From an uncultured Lachnospiraceae bacterium (GTDB taxonomy: Bacteria > Bacillota > Clostridia > Lachnospirales > Lachnospiraceae), in NCBI GenBank assembly GCA_934293375.1, contig CAKQYS010000014.1:1-52555 (forward strand): a stretch of 52,555 nucleotides of DNA, written 5' to 3'. Below are positions 44,561 to 52,555 of the stretch, piece by piece (within the stretch, counting starts at the first letter, position 1; each line of letters starts with the position of its first letter). Under the pieces are notes generated by a model that did no database searches, was not told the DNA's origin, and saw only the letters and a list, made by a program, of their open reading frames with translations. A program made the translations under genes and the position numbers.

Positions 44561-44589
44561 ATTATATATGATTTCCCCGTATTGTACAA
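44561..44589 (-). promoter_or_regulatory. Promoter of the small secreted protein-transglutaminase operon
   Basis: TTGTAC (44584-44589) and TATAAT (44561-44566) are separated by 17 nt on the minus strand, about 40 bp before the gene start. Confidence 0.8.
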
Positions 44590-44643
44590 CCATATTTTCT
44601 CATTCCTCAGAAGCATCGGGGATCTGCCACCGCAACTGCAACC

Positions 44644-45936
44644 TCACGATTCCGCATCCGCACTCTCATCTGTATCCTCTGCACCGGAATCCTCGTCATC
44701 CGGATCATCCCCATCTGCATCGTCTGCATCAGAGTCCTCGTCATCCGCTTCCTCTCCATCCGGATCATCCCCATCTGCATCGTCTGCGTCAGAATCCTCG
44801 TCATCCGCTTCCTCTCCATCCGGATCATCCCCATCTGCATCGTCCGCATCAGAGTCCTCATCATCCGCATCGTCCGAATATCCTCCGAAGCTCTTCAGGA
44901 ATCCATAGGTATCGAGTTCCTTCTGCTGTGCCGAGATCATATCATGGTAGAATGCAACCTTATCCTTCCAGACAGAAGCATATGGTTCCTCTCCCTGATG
45001 ATTTGCCACACCGAAATCTTCTGATAATACCTTTCCAAGATGCTTTGATAATTTCTCGGCACCGGACAGATTCATATGTAATCCACCATCATAGGTATCG
45101 GTATTGTAATCGATGCCCAGTTCATCCACCAGCTTCAGATAATTGATATAAGTAAGATTATATTGATCTGCATATTCTGTGATCTGTGACTCCCACTCGT
45201 CATACCAGACCGGAGAGATACTCGGTGCCTTGATCAGCAGCAGCTTCGCACCATGCTCGTCACACAGCGTACGCATTTTATCCAGATAATCCCATGCATT
45301 TTCACCAAATGTATAGTCCGAGATCTCATCTTCGGTCCACTCCATACCCTCGGCAGGCAATGTGTCGATCCGCATGTAATAACCGTTGTGTGTTACCTTT
45401 CTCTTGGAAAGATAATATGTAAAATCACTGCTCTCAAGCTTTGTGATACGGCTGTGGAAACGAAGCAGTGGGAACACATAATCCAGCATATTTTCTTCGT
45501 CCATCATAGAAGCCCGGATCGCATCATATTTTGACTTCGACCATTTCATGCCGTCCAATGTCATCCGGTTGTAGCCTTCCTGCTGCGGTGTATTGTACTT
45601 CATCGAAAGCACATTAAACACAACCACCTTTGGGGACTCCTTCTGTAGCATTTCCTCCAACAGATAATAGGACTGCCAGATCAACTGCTGTGCACTGCCC
45701 CGGATATAAGAGGTAATACCGTATTCCTCCCACATCGTCACCGGGCTGAAATTCTCATAGACCTCACAATCGCCGACCATCAATACATCATGATCGGTCG
45801 TTTCATCATAATATTCTTCTATAAAAGAGCCTTCCAGCACATCATCCATATACTTCGGCACTACGAGCTGCTGTAATCCAAACAGCATCGCAATCACCAG
45901 GACAACTGCCACGATTCGTCTTATCCATATCTTCAT
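44644..45936 (-). CDS. Membrane-anchored SGNH-like acyltransferase partner with acidic repeat tail
   Basis: A 430-residue protein. One N-terminal membrane anchor (about 5-25) is followed by an SGNH/DltD-like domain (about 45-310). The expected nucleophile block reads VGDCEVY with Cys57 where GDS is usual. The late catalytic pair fits Asp283 and His287 in DGGLHMN. The gene sits 12 bp after an MBOAT gene; MBOAT-SGNH pairs acylate extracellular polymers. From about residue 355 the protein becomes a nearly pure Asp/Glu/Ala/Ser/Gly tail built from 20-residue repeats. This tail is unusual for the family and might bind calcium or basic wall proteins. The acyl acceptor is unknown. Confidence 0.78.
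   Translation of the reverse strand: MKIWIRRIVAVVLVIAMLFGLQQLVVPKYMDDVLEGSFIEEYYDETTDHDVLMVGDCEVYENFSPVTMWEEYGITSYIRGSAQQLIWQSYYLLEEMLQKESPKVVVFNVLSMKYNTPQQEGYNRMTLDGMKWSKSKYDAIRASMMDEENMLDYVFPLLRFHSRITKLESSDFTYYLSKRKVTHNGYYMRIDTLPAEGMEWTEDEISDYTFGENAWDYLDKMRTLCDEHGAKLLLIKAPSISPVWYDEWESQITEYADQYNLTYINYLKLVDELGIDYNTDTYDGGLHMNLSGAEKLSKHLGKVLSEDFGVANHQGEEPYASVWKDKVAFYHDMISAQQKELDTYGFLKSFGGYSDDADDEDSDADDADGDDPDGEEADDEDSDADDADGDDPDGEEADDEDSDADDADGDDPDDEDSGAEDTDESADAES
44701..44870. repeat. 60-bp tandem repeat encoding an acidic tail
   Basis: Units start at 44701, 44761 and 44821, with a period of exactly 60 bp; the third is complete to about 44870 before diverging. Units 1 and 2 differ at two positions by eye. 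Each encodes 20 residues of Asp/Glu/Ala/Ser/Gly/Pro. Such near-identity suggests recent expansion or gene conversion; copy number is likely to vary between strains. Confidence 0.9.
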
Positions 45937-45948
45937 TGCGCTGTCCTC

Positions 45949-47541
45949 CTAAAATTGATTATAGATAAACTGAGTTGCATCATACCCGATGCCATATGCA
46001 CCCAGCATAATGATCGCCAGCAGCATACAGGCATACACCGGATAGCGTACCGCCGCCGGTTTCTTCTCCAGCCGTGCCCTGACACTGCCCTTTCGCTGCA
46101 AAATGCTGACAAGCAGCATGATCGCTACGCCAACCGCCAGAATTACATAATCGGCAGCCGTCAGTTCAAAGTACAAAAACTCCTCTCCGGTCAGTGCCGA
46201 AATGTGGAAGTCCGTAAACATACTGAAGAATGCCGCAAATGCCGTCGGCACATCCTCATAGCAGTCGAACAACCTGAGTGAACACATCAGCAAAAAGGTT
46301 CTGCCAATCTGGAATATATTATAGAAAACATTTCCCTGCAGCTTCGGAAACTTTTCATGGAACTTCTCATATAGCGGATCGAATTCCTGAGAGATCAGAA
46401 TGACCACGCCATTCATCAGACCCCATACAATGAAGTTCCAGCTCGCACCATGCCAGATACCGGTCGCAAACCATGTTACCAATGTTGCAATATAGACCGG
46501 CAGTCTCTTTGCTGCCCCCTTACCGAGGTGCTTCTTTGTAAATGTCGTAAGCTTGCGCATGGATTTGCTGATACTCATCGGATAGAAAATGTAATCCCGA
46601 AACCAGGTTCCCATCGTAATGTGCCATCTTCTCCAGTACTCTGCGATATTCTTTGAGAAGTACGGACGCTCGAAGTTCTCTGTCACCTTGACACCAAATA
46701 CCTGTGCAATCCCGATCGTAATATCAATGCCGCCTGTGAAATCCGCATACAGCTCTACAGCATAGAACAGCATGCCAACCAATACCCATGCACCGGAATA
46801 GTATTCCGGGTCATCCATAATATAATTGACCGCGATCAGGATCCGGTCTGCGATGACCATTTTCTTGAAATAACCCCATGCGATCCGCTCTAATCCGAGT
46901 TTCACCTTCTGCCAGTCATATGTATGTTCTGCAAACAAAGTCGGTGCCAGATCGTGATACCGGCTGATCGGGCCCTGTACTAATTGTGGAAAAAAAGAAA
47001 CAAATAATGCAAAACGGAAGAAATTCTTCTGTGCCTTTGCCTTGCCCCAGTACACATCCAGCAGATATCCCATTGACTGGAATGTATAGAAGGAAATTCC
47101 CATCGGCAAGATCCAGTCCACAAAATCAACCTCGGCATCCGATCCCGCAAGTGCCAGCACTTGGTTCACATTATCAATCGCGAAGTTCGTATACTTGATC
47201 ACTGCCAGAATGCCCAGATTGAACAGCAGACAGAACAACATGCATCTGCGCCGCCTCCGGCTCATAGCCGTCTTATACTGCTTCTTCTCATCTCTGTTCA
47301 TCTCTTTATGTTCCATCAGATAAGAAGCCTGCACATCATTGAGCAGATCCAGTCTGCGTCCGATCAGATATGTCGTCAGCGTTGTTGTAAAAATAAAAAT
47401 GGGATAGTATATACCCGCGATAAAATAGAATATGTAGCTGGCTGCCAGCAGCAGTATCCACTGAAACCGCTTCGGCACCAGATAATACAGCACGAAGCTC
47501 AGTATCATGAATCCTACAAATTCATATGATACAAATAACAT
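45949..47541 (-). CDS. MBOAT-family membrane O-acyltransferase (DltB/AlgI-like)
   Basis: A 530-residue polytopic membrane protein. The family core is clear: SFYTFQSMGYLLDVYWGK (about 150-167), FPQLVQGPISRY (184-195), His307 in YWRRWHITMGTWFRDYI and the catalytic His364 in TGIWHGASWNF. About ten membrane segments are visible. MBOAT proteins move acyl groups across the membrane to an extracellular acceptor such as teichoic acid or polysaccharide. The partner SGNH-like protein follows by 12 bp. No dltA or dltC genes are present, so D-alanylation is not implied; acetylation is more likely. GGAGGATGAGAG precedes the ATG. Confidence 0.93.
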   Translation of the reverse strand: MLFVSYEFVGFMILSFVLYYLVPKRFQWILLLAASYIFYFIAGIYYPIFIFTTTLTTYLIGRRLDLLNDVQASYLMEHKEMNRDEKKQYKTAMSRRRRRCMLFCLLFNLGILAVIKYTNFAIDNVNQVLALAGSDAEVDFVDWILPMGISFYTFQSMGYLLDVYWGKAKAQKNFFRFALFVSFFPQLVQGPISRYHDLAPTLFAEHTYDWQKVKLGLERIAWGYFKKMVIADRILIAVNYIMDDPEYYSGAWVLVGMLFYAVELYADFTGGIDITIGIAQVFGVKVTENFERPYFSKNIAEYWRRWHITMGTWFRDYIFYPMSISKSMRKLTTFTKKHLGKGAAKRLPVYIATLVTWFATGIWHGASWNFIVWGLMNGVVILISQEFDPLYEKFHEKFPKLQGNVFYNIFQIGRTFLLMCSLRLFDCYEDVPTAFAAFFSMFTDFHISALTGEEFLYFELTAADYVILAVGVAIMLLVSILQRKGSVRARLEKKPAAVRYPVYACMLLAIIMLGAYGIGYDATQFIYNQF

Positions 47542-47589
47542 CTCTCATCCTCCATCATTTTTTTCATCATGTAAACACACACGCTATAC

Positions 47590-47618
47590 ATTATATTACG
47601 AAGTATTCTATTTCGCAA
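47590..47618 (-). promoter_or_regulatory. Promoter of the MBOAT-SGNH operon
   Basis: TTGCGA (47613-47618) and TATAAT (47590-47595) lie 17 nt apart on the minus strand, 50 bp ahead of the MBOAT gene. Confidence 0.75.
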
Positions 47619-47686
47619 TTTTAATTTTGCATTTTAACCCCGCATATGCTAGGATAATGTATGGTTTTTATATATAAACTTATCGC

Positions 47687-47715
47687 TTGCATAGAACATA
47701 TGTTTGTGATATAGT
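47687..47715 (+). promoter_or_regulatory. Promoter of the secreted transglutaminase gene
   Basis: TTGCAT (47687-47692) and TATAGT (47710-47715) are spaced by 17 nt on the plus strand, 65 bp before the gene. It diverges from the MBOAT promoter, so the 240-bp region serves two transcripts. Confidence 0.65.
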
Positions 47716-47780
47716 TATATGCAGTATAATTGCACCGGGCAAAATATACGCCCACAGGTGCCTATGAGGAGGAGATACCA

Positions 47781-49877
47781 ATGAAACATCGCCTGAGATT
47801 TACCTGTTATATGCGTTCCTTCGCATTCGGACTCGCTGTACTTGGCAGCCTCAGTCTGTCCGGCACGATGCCGGTATACGCAGAGGATACCACAGAGGAA
47901 CTGACCGAAGAGACGACAATCGAGACCGATCATTATGAGGTCATCGAAGATCCTGTTACGATCACCTATGATCAACTGACATTCCAGAACAGTGCCGGGC
48001 AGACCGTTACCCTGCAGGATATTATGAACACTGTCTATACCTATTCATATGGGGATGCCGTTGTAGCACCGGATTTTCGTGTCAGCTATACCACACCGAA
48101 CGGAACGACCTTCGAATGTGACCGCCTGTTTTCTATTACCTATGAGAAGCAGGATGCTGCCGGCAATTATGCCCAAACCGTTGACACCACCACACCGGGA
48201 TGCTACCGCATGGTGCTGACACCCTATGCAGCGACAACAGAGTCCTATTATATTTACGGTTCCTATCATTATCAGGAGTATCGCCTGACAGGGGAGCCGA
48301 ACCCGATCTATATTGCGTACACGATTAACCCAAAGAACATTGCAGATGCTGACATTCTGTGTTCCCAGATCGGGGATCAGACCTATCATGGAACTCCGGT
48401 TTATCCTTCCCTGACCGTGCAGGATTCGCGCAAGACTTCTTATGGGAGCTATTATGGAAATGATACTCTGAAGCCGAATGTATATTATCGTTCCTCATCC
48501 AATTGGTACGATGACGATGATACCAATACCACCTACACCCCGGTATACAATGATACTTATGATTATACGATAGCGTATATCAACAACACCCATGCCGGTC
48601 AGGGAATCATCCGGATCACAGGTGTTGGGAACTACACCGGTACCCGCGATATTCCGTTCAATATTTTTGCCGATGTCTCTACGCTTACCTTCAGTGGCTA
48701 TCAGGATGTTGTCTATACCGGCAGTCCTGTGACATTTGCCGGTTTTACCGCATCGGATGGCACGAATACACTGACACAGGGGCGTGATTACAGCATCAGT
48801 TACGCTAAGAATACCGCTTATGGCGAAGCTGTGGTCACCGTTACCGGAATGGGCTTCTACACAGGATCAACAAAAGTCTATTTTGGTATCGTACCGAAGA
48901 AGGTGACAGGTCTCAAGGGTTCAAGTCCAAAATGCCTGCAGGCGAAGCTGACCTGGAAAAAATGTACTGGTGCCATGGGTTTTGAAGTATCCCGCTATAA
49001 CACAAAAACAAAGAAATACAAAGTGATTGCGATTATGAAGGATGGCAACTGGCAGGTATACCAGGATACCAACTCTTCCCTGAAGAGCAAGACTTACAAG
49101 TATCAGATCCGTCCTTTTGTTGCCAGCAAGGACGGCTCACGCCGCTATTATGGTGCTGCTGCCACAGTAAACTGTAAGGTGACCAAATCTGTCAAGAAGA
49201 CCACAACACCGATCTATACCGGCAATAGCGATGTAGATTATGCTGCAGAGGTGATCTGCAAGAAGGTCATCAAGAAGGGCATGAGCCAGCAGCAGAAGGT
49301 CAAGGCACTCTATGACTGGGTTGTCAACAACTGCACACATAACAAAGATTATGCAAACCACAAGACGGTATACAGTTACACAAAGAACAAGAAAAAGGCT
49401 AAGGCCTACAACAACAAGATCTGGAAGCAGATCTACACCGGTAAGGCAGACTGCAACTTCGATGGATATTACTACAACAACTACTCTTACGACTGGTACT
49501 CCGATGATTACGATCTGATCTATCCACAGTCAGGCTCTGTGGATGGCAAAGGACAGTTTGACAGAACCTATATGGCATTCCAGACGCACAAGGGTGGCTG
49601 CAGCTACATCACCCGGTTGTTCAAGGCACTTGTCAATCATGCCGGCATGGAGTGCACGCTGATCGATGGATCCTTCATCAACCGCGATGGCTCCAAGATG
49701 TATCACTACTGGTGCTTTATCCGTGCGAACAACAAATACGGCTGGTATGATGTGGATGTTGCAACATCCAACAAGAATGTACGCTACATCTGGTACAACA
49801 AGGGCACAAAATTCTGGAAGACATGTCATAGCTGGACACAACAATACAATGCAAAGATTCCGGCTGCATTAAAATAA
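47781..49877 (+). CDS. Secreted transglutaminase-like wall protein
   Basis: A 698-residue exported protein starting at 47781, where AGGAGGAGA lies just upstream; the longer frame from 47730 would start before the ribosome site. The signal peptide covers about 1-34 (ends VYA). Acidic residues and three or four beta modules with YTG-type repeats follow (about 70-370), then an Fn3-like domain (about 375-470). The C-terminal transglutaminase-like domain (about 490-680) has Cys607 in GGCSYITRLFKALVN, His642 in YHYWCF and Asp657/Asp659 in WYDVDV. The core is interrupted by a Tyr/Asn/Asp-rich insertion around 545-585. Its C-terminus is basic. It is the fourth protein with this fold in the window. 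Probable wall crosslinking enzyme or peptidase. Confidence 0.83.
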   Translation: MKHRLRFTCYMRSFAFGLAVLGSLSLSGTMPVYAEDTTEELTEETTIETDHYEVIEDPVTITYDQLTFQNSAGQTVTLQDIMNTVYTYSYGDAVVAPDFRVSYTTPNGTTFECDRLFSITYEKQDAAGNYAQTVDTTTPGCYRMVLTPYAATTESYYIYGSYHYQEYRLTGEPNPIYIAYTINPKNIADADILCSQIGDQTYHGTPVYPSLTVQDSRKTSYGSYYGNDTLKPNVYYRSSSNWYDDDDTNTTYTPVYNDTYDYTIAYINNTHAGQGIIRITGVGNYTGTRDIPFNIFADVSTLTFSGYQDVVYTGSPVTFAGFTASDGTNTLTQGRDYSISYAKNTAYGEAVVTVTGMGFYTGSTKVYFGIVPKKVTGLKGSSPKCLQAKLTWKKCTGAMGFEVSRYNTKTKKYKVIAIMKDGNWQVYQDTNSSLKSKTYKYQIRPFVASKDGSRRYYGAAATVNCKVTKSVKKTTTPIYTGNSDVDYAAEVICKKVIKKGMSQQQKVKALYDWVVNNCTHNKDYANHKTVYSYTKNKKKAKAYNNKIWKQIYTGKADCNFDGYYYNNYSYDWYSDDYDLIYPQSGSVDGKGQFDRTYMAFQTHKGGCSYITRLFKALVNHAGMECTLIDGSFINRDGSKMYHYWCFIRANNKYGWYDVDVATSNKNVRYIWYNKGTKFWKTCHSWTQQYNAKIPAALK

Positions 49878-49916
49878 TTTGTTCACACAAATTTAATTTG
49901 ATAAATCAGGCATTTT

Positions 49917-50034
49917 ATAGTACACTATATTTAGTGCCGGGTGTCAGAATTTCAGCACCCACCTTGTGAAATAGAACGGAATCCGAATGGACTATATTTC
50001 ACAGACCAGATTTTAGTTAGAAGGGGATATTAGC
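49917..50034 (+). promoter_or_regulatory. Promoter and structured leader of the second DivIVA-like gene
   Basis: TTGATA followed after 17 nt by TACACT (about 49917-49945) is a possible promoter. The leader then shows a hairpin with GGGTG and CACCC arms (about 49938-49963). A longer pair follows, GTGAAATAG with CTATATTTCAC (about 49975-50002), with a one-base bulge. No known riboswitch class was recognised. AAGGGG lies before the ATG. Confidence 0.4.
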
Positions 50035-50619
50035 ATGAGAGATTATAGCAACATGAGTGCCCAGCAGTTTGGCAGGGGATTATTCGGTTTGAAGAAGGAC
50101 GAGGTATATACTTTCCTCCGTGAAGCAGAGACTGACTTCCGCAAGCTGCGTGATGAGCATGACAGCTTAGAAGATCAGTTAGAGAATGTTACGAAGGCGA
50201 GTCAGGAGAATCAACTTCGTGCTTTCAATCTGCAGAAGGAAGTAGATGAGTTAAAGGCTGCTGTCAAGGCTGCAGAAGAGCGTGCAGATGCCGCTGAAGC
50301 AGAGGTTGCGAAGGCTCAGGCTGCCGTGATCGCAGCAAAAGCAGCTGCACAGGCTGCTACAGCCGCAGCGAAGCCAAAGCCTCAGGCTACTGTGAAGCCA
50401 CAGGCTCCGAAGGCCGCTCCAAAGCCGCAGCCGCAACCGGCTCCAAGACCAAAGCCACAACCTGCTCCGAAGCCGAAGCCAATGCCGGAACCGGTGGTTG
50501 ATGAAGATGATGACGATTCCGTATTCAGCGGAGAAGTTGAAGAACCAAAGAAGAAGGTATCTTCTGCTTTCCGTCTCAGCAACGATGATGACGAAGATGC
50601 AGGCTTTGATTTCTTATAA
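50035..50619 (+). CDS. DivIVA-domain protein with Pro/Lys/Ala-rich linker
   Basis: A 194-residue protein. The N-terminus QQFGRGLFGLKKDEVYTFL (about 10-28) is a DivIVA-type membrane-targeting segment. A coiled coil runs to about 110. A low-complexity Ala then Pro/Lys/Gln linker (about 95-150) follows, and an acidic tail ends in DDDDEDAGFDFL-like residues. Small GpsB/DivIVA-family proteins organise septal or polar wall synthesis in the cytoplasm. The Pro-rich linker is longer than in Bacillus homologues and probably unstructured. It precedes the pyrophosphatase gene by 70 bp on the same strand. Role in division or growth is inferred from the family. Confidence 0.8.
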   Translation: MRDYSNMSAQQFGRGLFGLKKDEVYTFLREAETDFRKLRDEHDSLEDQLENVTKASQENQLRAFNLQKEVDELKAAVKAAEERADAAEAEVAKAQAAVIAAKAAAQAATAAAKPKPQATVKPQAPKAAPKPQPQPAPRPKPQPAPKPKPMPEPVVDEDDDDSVFSGEVEEPKKKVSSAFRLSNDDDEDAGFDFL

Positions 50620-50689
50620 TCAGACATACATACGGGGGATATCACATATGTGATGTCCCTCTTTCTACTTATATATTTGGAGGTTAGTT

Positions 50690-52387
50690 ATGGACAACAC
50701 CGTTATGATTATCGGACATAAGAATCCGGATACAGATTCCATCTGTTCTGCCATTTCATATGCATACCTAAAGAATCAGGCGATTGCAGAACATAAAGCA
50801 TCCCCTGTCGATATGAAGAACTCAGCAGAGGTAACTCCACTTCACTATATACCTATGCGGGCAGGACAGATTAACAATGAAACCGCATATGTCTTAGACT
50901 ATTTTCATGTGCCTGCACCGAAGCTGATCGAAGATGTCAATACCCAGGTATCAGATATTGAATACCGAAAGACACAGGGCATTGCAGATCACATATCCAT
51001 CAAAAAAGCATGGATGCTGATGCGCGAGCATGATGTTGTCACTCTGCCGATTGTATCAAACGACAACAAGCTGCAGGGGCTTATCACGATCAATGATATT
51101 GCCAAGTCTTACATGGATGTGACCGAGCCGAATCTTCTATCCGAAGCCAAAACCCCTTACGAGAACCTATTAGATATCTTAGAGGGCACACTGGTCGTCG
51201 GTAATGCACACAACCATTTTGTCAACGGCAAGGTACTGATCGGTGCAGCCAATCCCACATTGATGGAGGACTATATCAACACAGATGACATTATCATCTT
51301 AGGCGATCGTATTGAAGCACAGCTCTCAGCCATCGAACGCGGTGCAAGCTGCCTGATCGTCTGTCTGAACTGTCCGGTGAATCCTGCTGTCATCCATATG
51401 GCAAAGGAAGCCGAATGCAGCATTATTACGACACCGCTCGACACCTATGCTGTCGCCCGGTTGATCAACCAGTCTGTACCGGTGAAGCATTTCATGCGAA
51501 GCCAGAATCTGATCACATTTCAGTTAGATGATACCGTAGAATCGATTCAAGAGGTCATGTCGAAAAAGCGCCATCGTGATTTCCCGGTTGTAGATGATTA
51601 CGGCAATTACTATGGCATGGTTTCCCGCCGTAATCTCCTTGCACTCAGACGCAAGAAGATCATCATGGTAGATCACAATGAGCGCACACAGGCTGTATCC
51701 GGTATTGAGAATGCCGAACTACTTGAGGTGATCGATCACCATCGGATCGGCAGCATGGAGACCATCAATCCGGTCTATTTCCGCAACCAGCCGGTTGGCT
51801 GTACTGCCACGATCATCAATCAGATGTTTGAAGAACAAGGCATTTACATTCCGAAGAACATTGCAGGGCTTTTATGTGCCGCCATCCTGTCAGATACCCT
51901 GATGTTCCGGTCACCGACCTGTACACCGCTTGACAAGATCACCGCCACTAAGCTGTCTAAGATTGCAGAGATCGAACTGGAAGCATTTGCAATGGATATG
52001 TTTGAGGCTGGAAGCTCCCTTGCCGGTAAGACGCCGGAAGCACTGTTCCGACAGGATTTCAAGGAATTCAATGTGGACGATATTACGATCGGAGTCAGCC
52101 AGATCAGTTCCATCAACCAGCATGAGTTAGACAAGCTCGCCACGACGATGGACAGCTATATTGAAACCCATCTGCCATCCATGTCCTACAAGATGGTATT
52201 CTTCATGCTGACGAATATCTTAGAAGAAAAGACGACCCTGTTATGCTTCGGCAACGATGCCACAGAGCTTGCCGCCAATGCCTTTGAAGTAGAGGCCGAC
52301 GGTCACCGTCTGATTCTGCCGGATGTCGTATCCCGCAAGAAGCAGGTTGTTCCTGTGCTCGTATCCGCATTACAGCAGCGTTTATAA
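50690..52387 (+). CDS. ppaC: Manganese-dependent inorganic pyrophosphatase with CBS and DRTGG domains
   Basis: A 565-residue family II pyrophosphatase. The DHH-type metal site is present at the N-terminus (GHKNPDTDS, His10, Asp14, Asp16) and as DHNERTQ and VIDHHRIG after residue 320. The DHHA2 domain occupies the C-terminal part. Between the halves of the DHH domain lie a CBS pair (about 70-130 and 255-315) interrupted by a DRTGG segment (about 140-245). In characterised clostridial enzymes these inserts let AMP/ADP inhibit and diadenosine polyphosphates activate. The enzyme pulls biosynthetic reactions forward, including nucleotide-sugar and CMP-phosphonate formation. GGAGGT precedes the ATG. 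Followed by a strong terminator. Confidence 0.93.
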   Translation: MDNTVMIIGHKNPDTDSICSAISYAYLKNQAIAEHKASPVDMKNSAEVTPLHYIPMRAGQINNETAYVLDYFHVPAPKLIEDVNTQVSDIEYRKTQGIADHISIKKAWMLMREHDVVTLPIVSNDNKLQGLITINDIAKSYMDVTEPNLLSEAKTPYENLLDILEGTLVVGNAHNHFVNGKVLIGAANPTLMEDYINTDDIIILGDRIEAQLSAIERGASCLIVCLNCPVNPAVIHMAKEAECSIITTPLDTYAVARLINQSVPVKHFMRSQNLITFQLDDTVESIQEVMSKKRHRDFPVVDDYGNYYGMVSRRNLLALRRKKIIMVDHNERTQAVSGIENAELLEVIDHHRIGSMETINPVYFRNQPVGCTATIINQMFEEQGIYIPKNIAGLLCAAILSDTLMFRSPTCTPLDKITATKLSKIAEIELEAFAMDMFEAGSSLAGKTPEALFRQDFKEFNVDDITIGVSQISSINQHELDKLATTMDSYIETHLPSMSYKMVFFMLTNILEEKTTLLCFGNDATELAANAFEVEADGHRLILPDVVSRKKQVVPVLVSALQQRL

Positions 52388-52390
52388 TAG

Positions 52391-52444
52391 AAAGGTGCTG
52401 TCCACCGCAAATGTCTGGCGGTCTGACAGCACCTTTTCTCATTT
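52391..52444 (+). terminator. Terminator after the pyrophosphatase gene
   Basis: A perfect 12-bp stem (AAAGGTGCTGTC at 52391-52402, GACAGCACCTTT at 52425-52436) encloses a smaller CCGC/GCGG pair and is followed by TTCTCATTTTT. The remainder of the window (52445-52555) shows no supported gene. Confidence 0.88.
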
Positions 52445-52555
52445 TTCTCCCGAGCATATTAAGTTTCCCATTTTCCTGTTATATTCATCTTCCTGTCTAT
52501 CATACCATACTTTTTAGAAAATGGACGAATTTCTTGCGAGTGGTCAATATTCGGG

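Noticed and set aside
44601..44908. Open frames on both strands over the 60-bp repeats, including a Ser-rich and a His/Pro-rich protein
   Set aside because: They are frame shadows of the acidic repeat. The SGNH-like frame continues into a full conserved domain and has an operon partner.
45949..47541. dlt operon for D-alanylation of teichoic acid
   Set aside because: DltA and DltC are absent, and the partner is SGNH-like rather than a clear DltD. The pair fits general MBOAT-SGNH O-acylation better.

Overview
The window looks like chromosomal DNA of a motile Gram-positive anaerobe of the Clostridia, most likely a Lachnospiraceae gut bacterium. The reasons are an mbl-flhO-flhP block, a T-box leader on metG, DivIVA-type coiled-coil proteins, a CBS-containing pyrophosphatase, and several secreted proteins with Big2 (bacterial Ig-like), YDG/MBG-like and transglutaminase-like domains. 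The genus cannot be named from the sequence alone. No rRNA, tRNA, CRISPR array, phage or insertion sequence was recognised.

Layout: (1) 1-2761, minus strand: cell-shape and flagellar rod genes mbl, flhO (FlgF-like) and flhP (FlgG-like). (2) 2908-6415: a large PAS/PocR/GAF sensor with no output domain, and a DivIVA-like coiled-coil protein. (3) 6545-12255, minus strand: a compact four-gene surface-glycan locus. It encodes a fused methyltransferase-kinase with a C-terminal coiled coil (resembling the O-antigen capping enzyme WbdD), a fused cytidylyltransferase-phosphoenolpyruvate mutase, an unknown helical protein and a CDP-glycerol-phosphotransferase-like enzyme. (4) 12502-14287, plus: a VanR/VanS-like two-component system without resistance genes. 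(5) 14300-15024: a HigBA-type toxin-antitoxin module with a clear promoter and operator. (6) 15086-24409, minus: phosphoglucomutase, a PEGA-domain lipoprotein, a CotS-like pseudokinase, two transglutaminase-like proteins and an aldose-epimerase-like protein. (7) 24611-27125, plus: a small membrane protein and a DUF885 lipoprotein. (8) 27175-32731, minus: L,D-transpeptidase, metG with its T-box leader, and a chemotaxis receptor. (9) 32779-41335, minus: a LuxR-type regulator apparently co-transcribed with a 2291-residue surface protein. (10) 41352-47541, minus: an AI-2E-family permease, a secreted transglutaminase, a small secreted protein, and an MBOAT/SGNH acyltransferase pair. (11) 47781-52436, plus: another secreted transglutaminase, a second DivIVA-like protein and a CBS-pyrophosphatase.

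The common theme is the cell envelope: shape, flagella, surface-polymer synthesis and modification, wall crosslinking and large surface proteins. The least ordinary part is the phosphonate/phospho-glycan locus at 6.5-12.3 kb. It combines C-P bond formation, nucleotide activation, a polymer transferase and a WbdD-like kinase-methyltransferase, yet has no phosphonopyruvate decarboxylase in the window.

Starts were moved from the longest reading frame where a Shine-Dalgarno sequence clearly favoured another codon. Promoters and terminators were read by eye from hexamer spacing and hairpins; none was scored by software. The longest stretch without a gene is 29978-30495, which holds the metG leader and promoter and the chemoreceptor terminator.
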